This document shows, in pieces, positions 15,973 to 24,749 of a DNA stretch of 64,000 bases. Under the pieces are notes generated by a model. It was not told the origin of the DNA. It saw nothing but the letters and a program-made list of their open reading frames with translations, and searched no databases. The position numbers and the translations under genes were made by a program. Source of the stretch: Phycisphaeraceae bacterium (GTDB taxonomy: Bacteria; Planctomycetota; Phycisphaerae; Phycisphaerales; UBA1924); assembly GCA_020639135.1 (NCBI GenBank), contig JACKHE010000002.1, forward strand, positions 62,001 to 126,000. The letters run 5' to 3'. Each line of letters opens with the position of its first letter. The stretch's first letter is position 1.

Positions 15973-18741
15973 ATGCCAACGCCCGAAGCGAAGAACCAGA
16001 GCAGCCCCCGCAGGACAATGCGTCGTGTGTACGTGATCGATTCGATCGCGCACACCGTCATCAGCGTGGGGGGGCTGGCCGCGATCGCCGCGATCCTGGG
16101 CATCGTCGTTCAGCTTGTCGCCGTCAGCGGCGCGCTGTTCCTCCCCGGCGATCTCCGCGTGGACAAGGCCGTCGAGGCCCCGGGCCTGACCGGCGCCGCG
16201 CTCCTGCGATTTGACGAGCACCGCCAGGCCGTCATCGCGATGGACCACCACGGCGCCGTCACGATGGTGGACGCCCACACCGGCGATGTCGTCGCCAGGT
16301 CGTCGCTGGACCTGGAGGGCGCCACGATCACCGCGACCGCGTGGTCGCCCCGTTCCACGGAGGTGGCGATCGGGCTCAGCGACGGTCGCTACGCCGTGGG
16401 CGACCTCGGTTTCACCGCACGCTACATCGAGCCGGGCGAAGACGAATCGGCGATCGAGGGCGTGATCGAGACCACCCCCATCGGTCAGCGCCGCGCGACG
16501 CTCCCCAAGGTGGACTTCGTCAAGCCCAAGACGATCAACGAGGGCGACGGCGCGGTGATCCTCATCGACGACGCCGAGACCACCCACGGCGAGAAGATCG
16601 TCACCCTCCGCGCCGACGGCGCCTGCGCCCTGCAGTCGATCCGCAAGACCACGCCGCTCAATGGCTCGGCGCCGACGATCCGCGCCCGCTCGTACGACAT
16701 CCCTTACGCCGCGCCCGAGGGCGAGACGGCCGAGCCCGGGTGGCTGTTCATCACAGAGAACGGCGATTCGGCGCTGTTCATCTGGGCGAGCGGCTGGTGC
16801 CGCCGGTACGACCTCCGGAACCCGAACGAGATTGCGCTCGCCGAGACGCTCCGGATCGTGCCCGAGGGCCGCCGCATCACCTGCGCCGAGCTGCTCATCG
16901 GCGACCGCACCGTCGCTATCGGTGATGACCACGGCGGCGTCGCGGGGTGGTTCGCCGCACGGACGAACTCCTTCGAGACTCCCGACGGCGCCGTGCTGGT
17001 CAAGGCGCACGAGCTCCGGTCCTCCGGGCCCGCGGTGCAGCAGCTCGCCGTCAGCCCCAGGGACCGGCAGATCGCCATCGCCGACGCCGAAGGCAAGGTC
17101 ACCATCCGCCACATGACCAGCGAGGCGGTGGTCGCCGGCATCGACACCGAAGATCAGGCGTTGCGCTTCGACGGTGCGCTGCGCATCAGCCCCAAGGGCG
17201 ACGCCGTCGCGTCAGTCGATCGCTCCGGCAGGCTGCTCTGGTGCGACCTCAAGGCCGCGTACCCCGAGGCATCGATCTCTGGGCTCTTCGGCAGGGTCTG
17301 GTACGAGGGGGAGGCCGCGCCTTCGTACGTGTACCAGTCCTCCTCCGGTGACGACGCCGCGGAACCCAAGCTCAGCCTCATGCCGCTGATCTTCGGGACG
17401 CTCAAGGCGACGGTGTACACGATGCTCATCGCCGCGCCGATCGCGATCTTCGCGGCGCTGTGCAGCGCCGAGTTCCTCTCGAAGCGGCAGCGCGGGATGA
17501 TCAAGCCCGGTATCGAGATGATGGCCTCGCTCCCCAGCGTCGTGCTGGGCTTCGTCGCGGCGATGGTCCTGGCGCCGATGGTCAGCGACGCACTGCCTGG
17601 CGTGCTGCTGCTCTTCGGCGGCGTGCCGCTGGGTGTGCTCCTCGGCGCCCACCTCTGGCAGTACGTCCCGGTGCGCATCAACGCCAGGACCAACGAGGCG
17701 CACCGGCTACTGATGGTCGCGGTGATCGCGGCAATCACCGGCGCCGCCTCGATCGCGCTAGGCCCCGTGATGGAATCGCTCCTCTTCAGGCCCACAACCA
17801 ACGACATGCTCGTCATGAGCGGCTCTTTCGAGTCGCTGCCCCGCGCCGAATGGCCCGGGTGGATCGGCCGTCGCGACACCCTCAGCGCCGACGACGGCCG
17901 CAGGCTCCGCGAGGTCGGCCTGGCGTACCGTGACGGCGAGGTGGTTCGGCCCGTCGGCAGCATCGCCGATCCCGAGATCGCGCAGCGCATCCGGGACGGC
18001 GGGTTCAACCGCGCCAGCCTCCGCGCGTGGCTCGACGGCGTCATCGGCGGCCCCTGGCCCGGTTGGTTCCTGCTCGGCATCCCCGCCGGCGCGATCCTCA
18101 TCGCCTTCGGCAGGGGCAGGCTCAGCGCCTACACCGACTTCGGCCGGGGCAGCGCCACCGAGGGCATGCTCGTCTTCGGGGCGTCGGTCGCCGCGACGAT
18201 CGGACTGGCCGCGGTCGGCGCGTGGGCGCTCTCGGTCCTCGGTTTCGATGCGCGCGACTCGATCCTGGGGCCTTTCCAGCAGCGCAACTCGCTTGTCGTG
18301 GGCCTGGCGATGGCCGTCGCGGTGATCCCCATCATCTACACCATCGCCGATGATTCCATGACGAGCGTCCCGGATTCGCTCCGCTCCGCCTCGCTCGGCG
18401 CCGGCGCCTCCAAGTGGCAGACCGCGGTGCGCGTCGTGCTCCCCGCCGCGGGCTCGGGCGTCTTCAGCGCGCTGATGGTCGGCCTGGGCCGCGCCGTCGG
18501 CGAGACCATGATCGTGCTCATGGCCACCGGCAACACGCCGATCATGGACCTGAACATCTTCGAGGGTTTCCGCACACTCGCCGCCAACATCGCCGTTGAG
18601 CTGCCCGAGGCCCCCCGCGGCGCCGCGCACTACCGCATCCTCTTCCTCTGCGGCGTCGTCCTGCTCGTTATGACGCTGTTCGTCAACGCGGTCGCCGAGA
18701 TCGTCCGCCAGCGCTTCCGCAAACGGAGCGCCGGGCTGTGA
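15973..18741 (+). CDS. pstC: Phosphate ABC transporter permease PstC with large beta-propeller-like insertion
   Basis: A 922-residue inner-membrane permease, about three times the size of E. coli PstC. TM1 at about residues 28-55, then a ~400-residue extracytoplasmic region (about 60-455) with WD/propeller-like strand repeats (AVIAMDHHGAVTMVDAHTGDVV, and QIAIADAEGKVTIRHM). The permease core follows from about 465 (LMPLIFGTLKATVYTMLIAAP), with a second insertion of ~90 residues and the EAA-type coupling loop (SLRSASLGAGASKWQT) near 805. The start may be ATG 15973 or ATG 16018 (AGGAC upstream). The stop overlaps pstA in GTGA. Confidence 0.93.
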   Translation: MPTPEAKNQSSPRRTMRRVYVIDSIAHTVISVGGLAAIAAILGIVVQLVAVSGALFLPGDLRVDKAVEAPGLTGAALLRFDEHRQAVIAMDHHGAVTMVDAHTGDVVARSSLDLEGATITATAWSPRSTEVAIGLSDGRYAVGDLGFTARYIEPGEDESAIEGVIETTPIGQRRATLPKVDFVKPKTINEGDGAVILIDDAETTHGEKIVTLRADGACALQSIRKTTPLNGSAPTIRARSYDIPYAAPEGETAEPGWLFITENGDSALFIWASGWCRRYDLRNPNEIALAETLRIVPEGRRITCAELLIGDRTVAIGDDHGGVAGWFAARTNSFETPDGAVLVKAHELRSSGPAVQQLAVSPRDRQIAIADAEGKVTIRHMTSEAVVAGIDTEDQALRFDGALRISPKGDAVASVDRSGRLLWCDLKAAYPEASISGLFGRVWYEGEAAPSYVYQSSSGDDAAEPKLSLMPLIFGTLKATVYTMLIAAPIAIFAALCSAEFLSKRQRGMIKPGIEMMASLPSVVLGFVAAMVLAPMVSDALPGVLLLFGGVPLGVLLGAHLWQYVPVRINARTNEAHRLLMVAVIAAITGAASIALGPVMESLLFRPTTNDMLVMSGSFESLPRAEWPGWIGRRDTLSADDGRRLREVGLAYRDGEVVRPVGSIADPEIAQRIRDGGFNRASLRAWLDGVIGGPWPGWFLLGIPAGAILIAFGRGRLSAYTDFGRGSATEGMLVFGASVAATIGLAAVGAWALSVLGFDARDSILGPFQQRNSLVVGLAMAVAVIPIIYTIADDSMTSVPDSLRSASLGAGASKWQTAVRVVLPAAGSGVFSALMVGLGRAVGETMIVLMATGNTPIMDLNIFEGFRTLAANIAVELPEAPRGAAHYRILFLCGVVLLVMTLFVNAVAEIVRQRFRKRSAGL

Positions 18742-20669
18742 CCACGACGACGACACCCATCATGCGGCGGCGCGGCTCCCGCGGCGGGCGGGGCGAGCCC
18801 ATGGTGTGGGTGTCCCTGCTGGCGCTGGGCTCGTGCGTGGCGATGATCGTGGCGCTGATCGCGCTCATCGTGGGCCAGGGGTTCTCGACGTTCTGGCCCA
18901 GACCCATCGAGGAGCTCACGCTCACCAGCGGCGAGATCCTTCTCGGCGTCCCGGTCCGCACCGAGAGCGCCGGCGAGACCGACAACCCCGACGGGCCGCC
19001 GGCCAGGCGCACGCTCTTCCGTGTCGGCAACAAGGAGATCACCGGCCAGCCCTTCCGCTGGATCCCCGAGAGCGAGATCGTCAGCTCGACGCTCCCGACC
19101 GACGCCGTCCTCGTCGAGCGCACCGCCTGGGGCGTCTGGCTGGGCCGGCTGGAGCAGATCCTGGAAGTCAGCGGCGACGAGCGCACGGTCGTCGCCGAGG
19201 GCGACGTGGCCTGGGCGCAGCTCCCCGCGGCGCTCAAAGCAGCCCGCCATCGCGCCCGCGAGATCGAATCGCTCCGCGAGGGCGACGTCGGCGAGATCAA
19301 CGCGAAACTCGAGAGCGCCCGCCTGAAGTTCCGCGTCGCGCAGCTGCGTCACGAGGACGGCGACCTGAGCGACGAGCAGCTCAAGCGGGCCGAGCAGACC
19401 CTCGCCGAGCGCAGCACGGAGTTGCAGGCCGAGTACGACGGCATCCGCGCCCGCATCGACGAGCTCGACCGCGAGGACTCGCGAAGCCGCGTCGTCTTCC
19501 GCGAACCGGGCAGCGGCGCCATCTCGCCGCTCTCCTCGAACCAGCTCGACGAGCCGATGCGGCTGACGCAGGTGGTCCGCGTCGTGCGCACGAACAACCT
19601 CTCGCTCGCCGGCAGGCTCGGTGTGTATTGCTCGCGCTGGTGGGAGTTCCTCTCGACCGGGCCCCGCGAGGCGAACACCGAGGGCGGCGTCCTGCCGGTC
19701 ATCCTGGGCACCGTCGCGCTGACGATGCTGCTGAGCGTGATCGTCGTCCCGCTCGGCGCTGTCGCCGCGGTGTACCTCCGCGAGTACGCGCACCAGGGGT
19801 TCATGACGTCGGCGGTCCGCATCGCGGTGAACAACCTCGCGGGCGTCCCGAGCATCGTGTACGGCGTCTTCGGGCTCGGCTTCTTCTGTTACTCGGTCGG
19901 CGGCTGGATCGACACCGGGCCCCGCGCGCCGATGTCAACCGGCTCGTGGTGGACGCTCGCCGCCGGCGCCGGCGTCGCGCTGGCCGGGACGATCACCCTC
20001 ATGATGAGCGCCCGAACCGCGCCGGGGGTCGTCCCCAGCGGGCGCCAGCGGACCTACGGGATGCTCGCCAAGGTCGGCTGGCTGAGCGTCGCGCTGCTCG
20101 TGATGGCGCTGCTCGCGACCACGCCCTATTTCAAGGGCTTCTACCGCGCGATGGCGCCGACGCCCAAGTTCGGCGCCAAGGGCCTGCTCTGGTCCGCGTT
20201 GACGCTGGCGCTGCTGACGCTGCCGGTGGTCATCGTCGCGACCGAGGAAGCCATCGCCGCGGTGCCAAGGTCCATGCGCGAGGCCAGCGCCGGCTGCGGC
20301 GCTTCCAAGTGGCAGACGATCCAGCGCATTGTCCTGCCGCGCGCGGCGCCGGGCATGATGACGGGGATGATCCTGGCCATGGCGCGCGGCGCCGGCGAGG
20401 TGGCGCCGCTGATGCTCGTCGGCGCGGTCAAGCAGACCTCCGACTCGGTGATCTCCGCCGAGCCACCCTTCGTGCACCTGGACCGCCCCTTCATGCACCT
20501 GGGCTTCCACATCTACGACCTGGGCTTCCAGAGCCCCGACTCCGAGGCGGCGCGACCGACGGTCTGGACGACAACGCTGCTGCTGATCGTGATCGTGCTG
20601 ATGCTCAACACCACGGCGATCCTGCTCCGCGGCAGGCTCCGCCGCAGATTCAGGACCGGGGCGTTCTGA
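18738..20669 (+). CDS. pstA: Phosphate ABC transporter permease PstA with coiled-coil insertion
   Basis: A 643-residue permease, over twice the usual length. TM1 at about 22-48, then an extracytoplasmic region of ~250 residues whose middle (about 155-245) is a charged helical coiled coil (LKAARHRAREIESLREGD, LKRAEQTLAERSTELQAEYD). The permease core starts near 310 (GGVLPVILGTVALTMLLS) and includes the coupling loop MREASAGCGASKWQT near 515. GTG start overlaps the pstC stop by four nt, so the two are translationally coupled. The insertion may pair with the PstC propeller outside the membrane (inference). Confidence 0.93.
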   Translation: MTTTTTPIMRRRGSRGGRGEPMVWVSLLALGSCVAMIVALIALIVGQGFSTFWPRPIEELTLTSGEILLGVPVRTESAGETDNPDGPPARRTLFRVGNKEITGQPFRWIPESEIVSSTLPTDAVLVERTAWGVWLGRLEQILEVSGDERTVVAEGDVAWAQLPAALKAARHRAREIESLREGDVGEINAKLESARLKFRVAQLRHEDGDLSDEQLKRAEQTLAERSTELQAEYDGIRARIDELDREDSRSRVVFREPGSGAISPLSSNQLDEPMRLTQVVRVVRTNNLSLAGRLGVYCSRWWEFLSTGPREANTEGGVLPVILGTVALTMLLSVIVVPLGAVAAVYLREYAHQGFMTSAVRIAVNNLAGVPSIVYGVFGLGFFCYSVGGWIDTGPRAPMSTGSWWTLAAGAGVALAGTITLMMSARTAPGVVPSGRQRTYGMLAKVGWLSVALLVMALLATTPYFKGFYRAMAPTPKFGAKGLLWSALTLALLTLPVVIVATEEAIAAVPRSMREASAGCGASKWQTIQRIVLPRAAPGMMTGMILAMARGAGEVAPLMLVGAVKQTSDSVISAEPPFVHLDRPFMHLGFHIYDLGFQSPDSEAARPTVWTTTLLLIVIVLMLNTTAILLRGRLRRRFRTGAF

Positions 20670-20702
20670 GCCCCCCCGACAGATCCAACGGACTCTTCCG
20701 AT

Positions 20703-21662
20703 ATGATCCGATTCCCTTCGAGCCTGCGGAACCGATTCCCTGCACTGAAAGAGCCGGTCGTGGTTGACGCCCAATCCAAGAGCTGGCAAAACGGCTCACC
20801 GAACGACGAGCCGCCGTTCCCCGCGCGCACGCCGAGTTATGACGTGCTCGAGGCGATCCGAGCGGGCCAGCCCGTCAAGGCGACAATCCACGAGGCGCTC
20901 GACGGGGAGGACCACTGCGTCGTCTCCAGGGACTTCCGACTCTTCTACGGCGACTCCCAGGCGCTCTTCGATATCTCGATGCGGGTGCCTCGCGGCAGGG
21001 TCACGGCCCTCATCGGCCCCTCGGGCTGCGGCAAGTCCACCTTCCTCCGATCCGTCAACCGGCTCAACGACCTCATCGAGGGCGTCCGCGTCGAGGGCGA
21101 GCTGACCATGAACGGCCGCCCCGTGTACGACCCAGACGTGGACGTGATCGACCTGCGCAAGCGCACCGGGATGGTGTTCCAGAAGTCCAACCCCTTCCCG
21201 ATGTCGATCTTCGAGAACGTCGTGTACCCCCTGCGCATCGACGGCGAGCGTCGCAGGAAGGTGCTCGCCGAGGCGTGCGAGCGCGCGCTCCAGGGCGCCG
21301 CGATCTGGGACGAGGTCAAGGACCGCCTCAACGAGTCGGCGCTGGGGATGTCAGGAGGCCAGCAGCAGCGCCTGTGCATCGCGCGGGCCATCGCGGCCGA
21401 GCCCGAGGTGCTGCTCATGGACGAGCCCTGCTCGGCCCTGGACCCGATCGCCACCGGCAAGATCGAGGAGCTGATCCACGAGATCAGCCAGCGCTACACC
21501 GTGCTGATCGTCACGCACAACATGCAGCAGGCGGCGCGCGTCAGCGACTACACCGCCTTCATGTACCTGGGCCGCCTGGTCGAGATGGGCCCCACCGGCG
21601 ACCTCTTTCAGACGCCGAGGCTCCCCGAGACCGAGCAGTACATCACGGGCCGCTTCGGCTGA
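20703..21662 (+). CDS. pstB: Phosphate ABC transporter ATPase PstB
   Basis: ATP-binding subunit of the phosphate importer. Walker A GPSGCGKST (about 101-109), Q-loop MVFQKSNPFPMS, signature SGGQQQRLCIARA near 218, Walker B VLLMDEP near 238 and H-loop VTHNMQQ near 275. With ATG 20703 the protein has 319 residues and a ~65-residue N-terminal extension; GTG 20760 with AAAGAG upstream is an equally likely start, especially since the ATG is part of a TATGAT hexamer. No phoU or phoBR follows; the next gene is sucA. Confidence 0.95.
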   Translation: MIRFPSSLRNRFPALKEPVVVDAQSKSWQNGSPNDEPPFPARTPSYDVLEAIRAGQPVKATIHEALDGEDHCVVSRDFRLFYGDSQALFDISMRVPRGRVTALIGPSGCGKSTFLRSVNRLNDLIEGVRVEGELTMNGRPVYDPDVDVIDLRKRTGMVFQKSNPFPMSIFENVVYPLRIDGERRRKVLAEACERALQGAAIWDEVKDRLNESALGMSGGQQQRLCIARAIAAEPEVLLMDEPCSALDPIATGKIEELIHEISQRYTVLIVTHNMQQAARVSDYTAFMYLGRLVEMGPTGDLFQTPRLPETEQYITGRFG

Positions 21663-21865
21663 TCCGCATTCCGGCGGACAACGTCCGAGTTCGGTTCTCA
21701 CCCTCGCGGGTGCGCATCGCGCCGAAATCCCAATAACCCGCTCATTTCCCGTGCGACCGGCGCCGATCGGAGATCTAGAGTACCGCGCACACGCCGGGAA
21801 GGGGTCGGCACGGCCGCCGGCCACCGGCGCGGCGAACGCCGATTTCTCCGAAAGATTCGCAGAAC

Positions 21866-24718
21866 ATGGACGCCACACCCAGGGCGATCGCGCCCTCGAT
21901 CAACGGATGGAGCGCTGAATACCTCGAGGCCCAGCACCAGCGCTGGCTCGATGACCCGGCGAGTGTCGCGCCCGACCTCGCCTCCTTCTTCCAGGGATTC
22001 GACCTTGGCAGGGCCGGCGAGAGCGGCGCCGCGGCGACCACGATCGGCGCCGACACCTTCGCCGTCGCGCACCTGTGCCGGGCCTACCGCGAGGTCGGGC
22101 ACCTCGCCGCGAAGCTCGATCCCTTCGGCGTCGAGCGCGAGCGCCCCCGGCAGCTCAGCCCCGCCTTCCACGGGCTCGGCGCCGAGCACCTCGACCGCTC
22201 GTACCACAACCACGACATCCCCGGCCAGGGCGCCATGACCTTGCGCGAGATCATCGCGTGGATGGAGGAGACGTATTGCGGCTCCTGCGGCATCGAGTTC
22301 TGGCACATCGACAACGACTCCGAGCGCGCCTGGCTCCAGGAGCAGCTCGAGACCACACGCAGCCGCCCCGGCTTGAACAGCAAGGAGCGCCTCCACGTGC
22401 TGCTCCAGCTGCACAAGGCGGAGATGTTCGAGACGTTCCTGCACAAGCGCTACCGGGGGCAGAAGCGGTTCAGCCTCGAGGGCGGTGAGTCCGTCATCCC
22501 GCTGCTGGACTGGATCGTCCAGAAGGCGCCGGGGCTGGGCGTGTGCGAGATCGTCTTCGGCATGGCCCACCGCGGGCGCCTCAACGTCCTGGCCAACATC
22601 CTGGGCAAGACCTACGAGCAGGTCTTCACCGAGTTCGAGGAGAACTGGGACGAGGACTTTGTCGAGGGCGGCGGCGACGTCAAGTACCACCTGGGCTACT
22701 CCGGCGACCGCAAGACCGTCAGGGGCGAGGACATCCGCCTCGTGCTCTCGAGCAACCCCAGCCACCTCGAGGCGGCCAACGGCGTCGTGCTCGGTCGCTG
22801 CCGCGCCAAGCAGCGCCTGCGCACCGACGAGGAGCGCAGCGCGACGATCCCGATGCTCATCCACGGCGATGCGGCCTTCATCGGCCAGGGCGTCGTCGCG
22901 GAGATCTTCAACATGAGTCAGTTGAAGGGCTACACCTGCGGCGGCACGATCCACGCGGTGATCAACAACATGATCGGCTTCACGACCGGCTCCGAGGACT
23001 CCCGGTCGTCGCACTACTGCACGGACCTGTCCAGGGCGATCAGCGCCCCGGTCTTCCACGTGAGTGGCGAGGACCCCGAGGCGGTCGTCCACATGGCGGA
23101 GATCGCGCTCCGGTACCGGCAGAAGTTCAAGAAGGACGCCGTCATCGACATGTGGTGCTACCGCAAGTGGGGCCACAACGAGGGCGATGATCCCTCCTAC
23201 ACGCAGCCGCTCATGGCCGATCGCATCAAGTCGAAGAAGAGCGCGCTCGCGTGCTACGCCGAGCGCCTGCTCGCCGAGGGCGTGATCGACGACGCCGACA
23301 TCACCCGGATGCGCGACCAGCTCAACGGGCAGATGGAGCGCGCCCAGTCCGCCGCGACGCAGATGGGCGTCGATCCGACCATCGATCCCGGCTCGTGGCG
23401 CTGGCAGGGCTTCACGCACCAGTATTCCTTCGATGCGCTCGAGACCGGCGTCGATCGACAGACGCTGCTGGACATCGCGCAGGTGATGACCACGACCCCC
23501 GAGGGGTTCGCCCCGCACGAACGCCTCGCGAAGCAGCTCGCCAGGCGCACCGAGAGCGTGGTCAACGACGAGCCGCTCGACTGGGGCACGGTCGAGAGCC
23601 TCGCCTTCGGCTCGCTGCTCGTCGAGGGCGTCGCCGTCCGGCTCTCGGGTCAGGACAGCCGTCGCGGGACGTTCAGTCACCGCCACGCCGTCCTGCGCGA
23701 CATCACCAACGGCGAGCCCTACGTCCCGATGAACCACCTCCGCGAGATGGGTCTCTTCGGTGTCGAGGGCCGCGAGCCCGGCACGATTGGCGCCGATGGG
23801 AAGCCGCGCCAGGCGAAGTTCTGCGTGTACGACTCGCCGCTTTCAGAGTACGGCGTGCTCGCGTTCGAGTACGGCTACTCGCTCGCCGACCCGCACATGC
23901 TCGTGATCTGGGAGGCGCAGTTCGGCGACTTCGCCAACACGGCGCAGGTGGTCATCGACCAGTTCATCAGCGCCGCCGAGCTCAAGTGGCAGCGCTGGTC
24001 CGGCCTGACGCTGCTGCTGCCCCACGGCTACGAGGGGCAGGGCCCCGAGCACTCGTCCGCGCGCCTGGAGCGCTACCTCCAGCTCTGCGCCGACGACAAC
24101 ATGCAGGTGGTCAACCCCACGACCCCCGCGCAGATGTTCCACATGTTCCGCCGCCAGGCGCACCAGAAGCACCGCAAGCCGCTGGTCGTCATGAGCCCCA
24201 AGAGCCTCCTCCGCCATCCCGGGGCCACCAGCCGCGTGGATGAGCTCACGCACGGCTGCTTCCGCGAGTTCCTCGACGACCCGGGCTTCGTCACCAACGA
24301 GCACAACCGCGCGGACGTGCGGCGTGTGGTCCTCTGCTGCGGCAAGGTGTACTACGACCTCGTCGATCGCCGGCGCGAGCGGGGGCTCGAGGGCTCGATC
24401 GCGATCATCCGCGCCGAGCAGGTGTACCCGCTGCACGCGGCCATGCTCGAATCGATCGTGTCGCAATACCCGGACGGCGCCGACCGCGTCTGGGTGCAGG
24501 AGGAGCCCCGCAACGCGGGCGCGTACCAGCACTTCGACCTCGCCGTGCGCGAGGCGCTGGGCTGGGCGCCGCTGCGGTTCATCGGCAGGCCGGCCAGCGC
24601 GTCCCCGGCGACCGGCTCCCGCAAGCAGCACCTGCGCGAGCAGGAGTTCGTGCTGGGCGAGGCGATCGACGAGGTGGGCGTGGCGCAGCAAGGCAGCGTG
24701 AAGACGAGATCGAACTGA
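21866..24718 (+). CDS. sucA: 2-oxoglutarate dehydrogenase E1 component
   Basis: A 950-residue thiamine-diphosphate enzyme that decarboxylates 2-oxoglutarate in the TCA cycle. The N-terminus has the E2-docking helix pattern (WSAEYLEAQHQRWLDDPASV). Core blocks: EIVFGMAHRGRLNVLANILGK (about 228-248), the TPP site HGDAAFIGQGVV (about 333-344) and NNMIGFTTG, then CYRKWGHNEGDDPSYTQP. The C-terminal half contains LLPHGYEGQGPEHSSAR and ends with TGSRKQHLREQEF. Length and all motifs match the family. sucB follows after 31 nt; the shared E3 gene is not in the window. Confidence 0.98.
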   Translation: MDATPRAIAPSINGWSAEYLEAQHQRWLDDPASVAPDLASFFQGFDLGRAGESGAAATTIGADTFAVAHLCRAYREVGHLAAKLDPFGVERERPRQLSPAFHGLGAEHLDRSYHNHDIPGQGAMTLREIIAWMEETYCGSCGIEFWHIDNDSERAWLQEQLETTRSRPGLNSKERLHVLLQLHKAEMFETFLHKRYRGQKRFSLEGGESVIPLLDWIVQKAPGLGVCEIVFGMAHRGRLNVLANILGKTYEQVFTEFEENWDEDFVEGGGDVKYHLGYSGDRKTVRGEDIRLVLSSNPSHLEAANGVVLGRCRAKQRLRTDEERSATIPMLIHGDAAFIGQGVVAEIFNMSQLKGYTCGGTIHAVINNMIGFTTGSEDSRSSHYCTDLSRAISAPVFHVSGEDPEAVVHMAEIALRYRQKFKKDAVIDMWCYRKWGHNEGDDPSYTQPLMADRIKSKKSALACYAERLLAEGVIDDADITRMRDQLNGQMERAQSAATQMGVDPTIDPGSWRWQGFTHQYSFDALETGVDRQTLLDIAQVMTTTPEGFAPHERLAKQLARRTESVVNDEPLDWGTVESLAFGSLLVEGVAVRLSGQDSRRGTFSHRHAVLRDITNGEPYVPMNHLREMGLFGVEGREPGTIGADGKPRQAKFCVYDSPLSEYGVLAFEYGYSLADPHMLVIWEAQFGDFANTAQVVIDQFISAAELKWQRWSGLTLLLPHGYEGQGPEHSSARLERYLQLCADDNMQVVNPTTPAQMFHMFRRQAHQKHRKPLVVMSPKSLLRHPGATSRVDELTHGCFREFLDDPGFVTNEHNRADVRRVVLCCGKVYYDLVDRRRERGLEGSIAIIRAEQVYPLHAAMLESIVSQYPDGADRVWVQEEPRNAGAYQHFDLAVREALGWAPLRFIGRPASASPATGSRKQHLREQEFVLGEAIDEVGVAQQGSVKTRSN

Positions 24719-24749
24719 CAGGATTCAGCAGGAAGGGTCAGGACAGGCC

